The notes below the pieces were generated by a model. The model saw only the letters and a program-made list of their open reading frames with translations. It had not been told where the DNA came from and ran no database searches. A stretch of DNA of 6,124 nt from JACQAI01 sp035507915 (lineage in GTDB: Bacteria > Pseudomonadota > Alphaproteobacteria > Elsterales > Elsteraceae). The first letter of the stretch is position 1, and each line of letters starts with the position of its first letter. The stretch is taken from assembly GCA_035507915.1 (NCBI GenBank), contig DATJNS010000412.1, forward strand, positions 1 to 6,124. The letters are read 5' to 3'. Both the position numbers and the translations under genes were made by a program. This document shows, piece after piece, positions 5,290 through 6,124 of this stretch.

Positions 5290-6124
5290 GGCCGATACGC
5301 GTAGGACTGGAGGGAGAAATCCCGGTGCAGCCGCGTCTGTGCCGGCTGGTCGGCGAGAAAGTCGTCCGGGTAGTAGCCGAAGTTGACGGCGCCGAGCCGC
5401 GACAGCAGCCGCATCTGGTGCCCCAGCACGGCGGCCGAGATGCGCCGGGCGGGGCTGCCGGCCGGTTGGCGCCAATCGACCGCCTGCAGCTCGAAGAGCG
5501 TGCGCTCGAGGCCGTGCGGGCGCGCGGCGACCGCGGCGACGAGGCGGCGCAGCCACGCGTCGGCGTCATCGCGCGGCACGCCTTCGAGCCACGGCATCGC
5601 CATGACGACCGTCTCGTCATAGGCCTCGAGGAAGCCGTCGAGCTGCTGCGCGAACCACGCCTCGCTGGCCGGCTCGAGCACCGGGCGCGCGTAGATGTTG
5701 CGCGCGGTCATCAGGGGGGTCCGATAGCGTCGGGCGGTCTCGGCCAGCTTCTGCGTGAAGGCGATCAGCGTGTCCGTCTTGAGCCGCGTCCAGCGCCGCA
5801 TCAGCGCGGGGTCGGCGCGTATGGCGGCGATCGATGCGGGCAGGCCGGCGCGCGCGTAGGCGGCGAGCGCGGGCGCGCTGGCATCCTCGAAGTCCGACAA
5901 GGTGGCGTCGTCGTGAAACAGCAGACCGTCGAACGGCGCGGCGCGCGCGAGATCCTCGTAGAGATCGAGGATCTGCCGGCGGCCCTCGGGGTCGAACGGC
6001 GAGATCCGGCGATAGGTTTGCGGCGCGGCCCGCGGTGCGGCGCCGCCGGCGGACCAGGCTTCGACCCGCGCGATCGAGCGATCGAGATCGAACGCCAGCA
6101 CCGGCATCCAGGCAAAGACCTTGA
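5286..6124 (-). CDS. pgaB: PgaB, C-terminal glycoside hydrolase domain (5' part beyond right edge)
   Basis: The frame stays open to the right edge, beginning K-V-F-A-W-MPVLAFDL, which matches the interior of PgaB; the internal ATG at 6107 is therefore not the start. The 278 residues seen are the GH153-type hydrolase domain. Landmarks in order: ILDLYEDLAR, GLLFHDDATLSDFED (acidic HDDA cluster at 5915-5904), a YARAGLPASIAAIR segment, LKTDTLIAFTQ, MTARNIYARPVL, SEAWFAQQLDGFLEAYD, VMAMPWLEGVP, TLFELQAVDWR, and NFGYYPDDFLADQP close to the end. In characterised PgaB an N-terminal polysaccharide deacetylase domain partly de-N-acetylates PNAG, and this C-terminal domain binds and cleaves the partly deacetylated polymer in the periplasm before export through PgaA. 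The deacetylase domain and lipoprotein signal should lie beyond 6124, with pgaA further upstream. The stop TGA (5288-5286) overlaps the pgaC ATG. Confidence 0.95.
   Translation of the reverse strand, partial: KVFAWMPVLAFDLDRSIARVEAWSAGGAAPRAAPQTYRRISPFDPEGRRQILDLYEDLARAAPFDGLLFHDDATLSDFEDASAPALAAYARAGLPASIAAIRADPALMRRWTRLKTDTLIAFTQKLAETARRYRTPLMTARNIYARPVLEPASEAWFAQQLDGFLEAYDETVVMAMPWLEGVPRDDADAWLRRLVAAVAARPHGLERTLFELQAVDWRQPAGSPARRISAAVLGHQMRLLSRLGAVNFGYYPDDFLADQPAQTRLHRDFSLQSYAYRP

Noticed and set aside
4183..5304. A 373-codon plus-strand open frame opposite pgaC
   Set aside because: It is an antisense shadow of pgaC with low-complexity charged composition and no motif, whereas pgaC is unambiguous.
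6060..6090. Short tandem-like GATCGAG repeats near the right edge
   Set aside because: They fall inside the pgaB codons for F-D-L-D-R-S-I-A and are explained by GAT/CTC/CGA codon usage.

Overview
This window comes from a very GC-rich bacterial chromosome. Two signs point to an alphaproteobacterium, possibly Rhodospirillales-like: the PIG3-type quinone oxidoreductase, and an intergenic repeat with a CCTTCCCCC/GGGGGAAGG hairpin of a kind often seen between genes in that class. The assignment is inference from style; no 16S or other marker gene is present.

Layout, left to right. (1) Positions 1-283, minus strand: the N-terminal third of a zinc-independent NAD(P)H:quinone oxidoreductase, running off the left edge. 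(2) Positions 284-496: a divergent intergenic region holding a hairpin repeat and a perfect 13-bp palindrome. (3) Positions 497-2695, plus strand: a single-chain fusion of the alpha and beta subunits of a thiamine-diphosphate-dependent 2-oxoacid dehydrogenase E1. (4) Positions 2704-3501, plus strand, 8 bp later: a paralogue of shikimate dehydrogenase (AroE fold) that keeps the catalytic Lys/Asp pair but has lost most of the residues that define shikimate binding. (5) Positions 3488-6124, minus strand: the distal part of a pgaABCD (hmsHFRS) operon, with the C-terminal hydrolase domain of PgaB (cut by the right edge), complete PgaC and PgaD.

The pga genes make and export poly-beta-1,6-N-acetyl-D-glucosamine (PNAG), a biofilm exopolysaccharide. 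PgaC and PgaD form the inner-membrane synthase, in known systems activated by cyclic-di-GMP, and PgaB processes the chain in the periplasm. pgaB and pgaC overlap by 4 bp (ATGA). pgaD has no conventional start codon in front of its conserved N-terminus, which is the main oddity of that operon.

The E1 and AroE-like genes look like a two-gene operon of unknown function. No E2 or E3 gene lies next to the E1, and both proteins depart from the classical active-site motifs of their families. This pair is the best candidate here for an undescribed pathway. It converges on the pga operon with a 14-bp tail-to-tail overlap, so there is no intergenic terminator between them.
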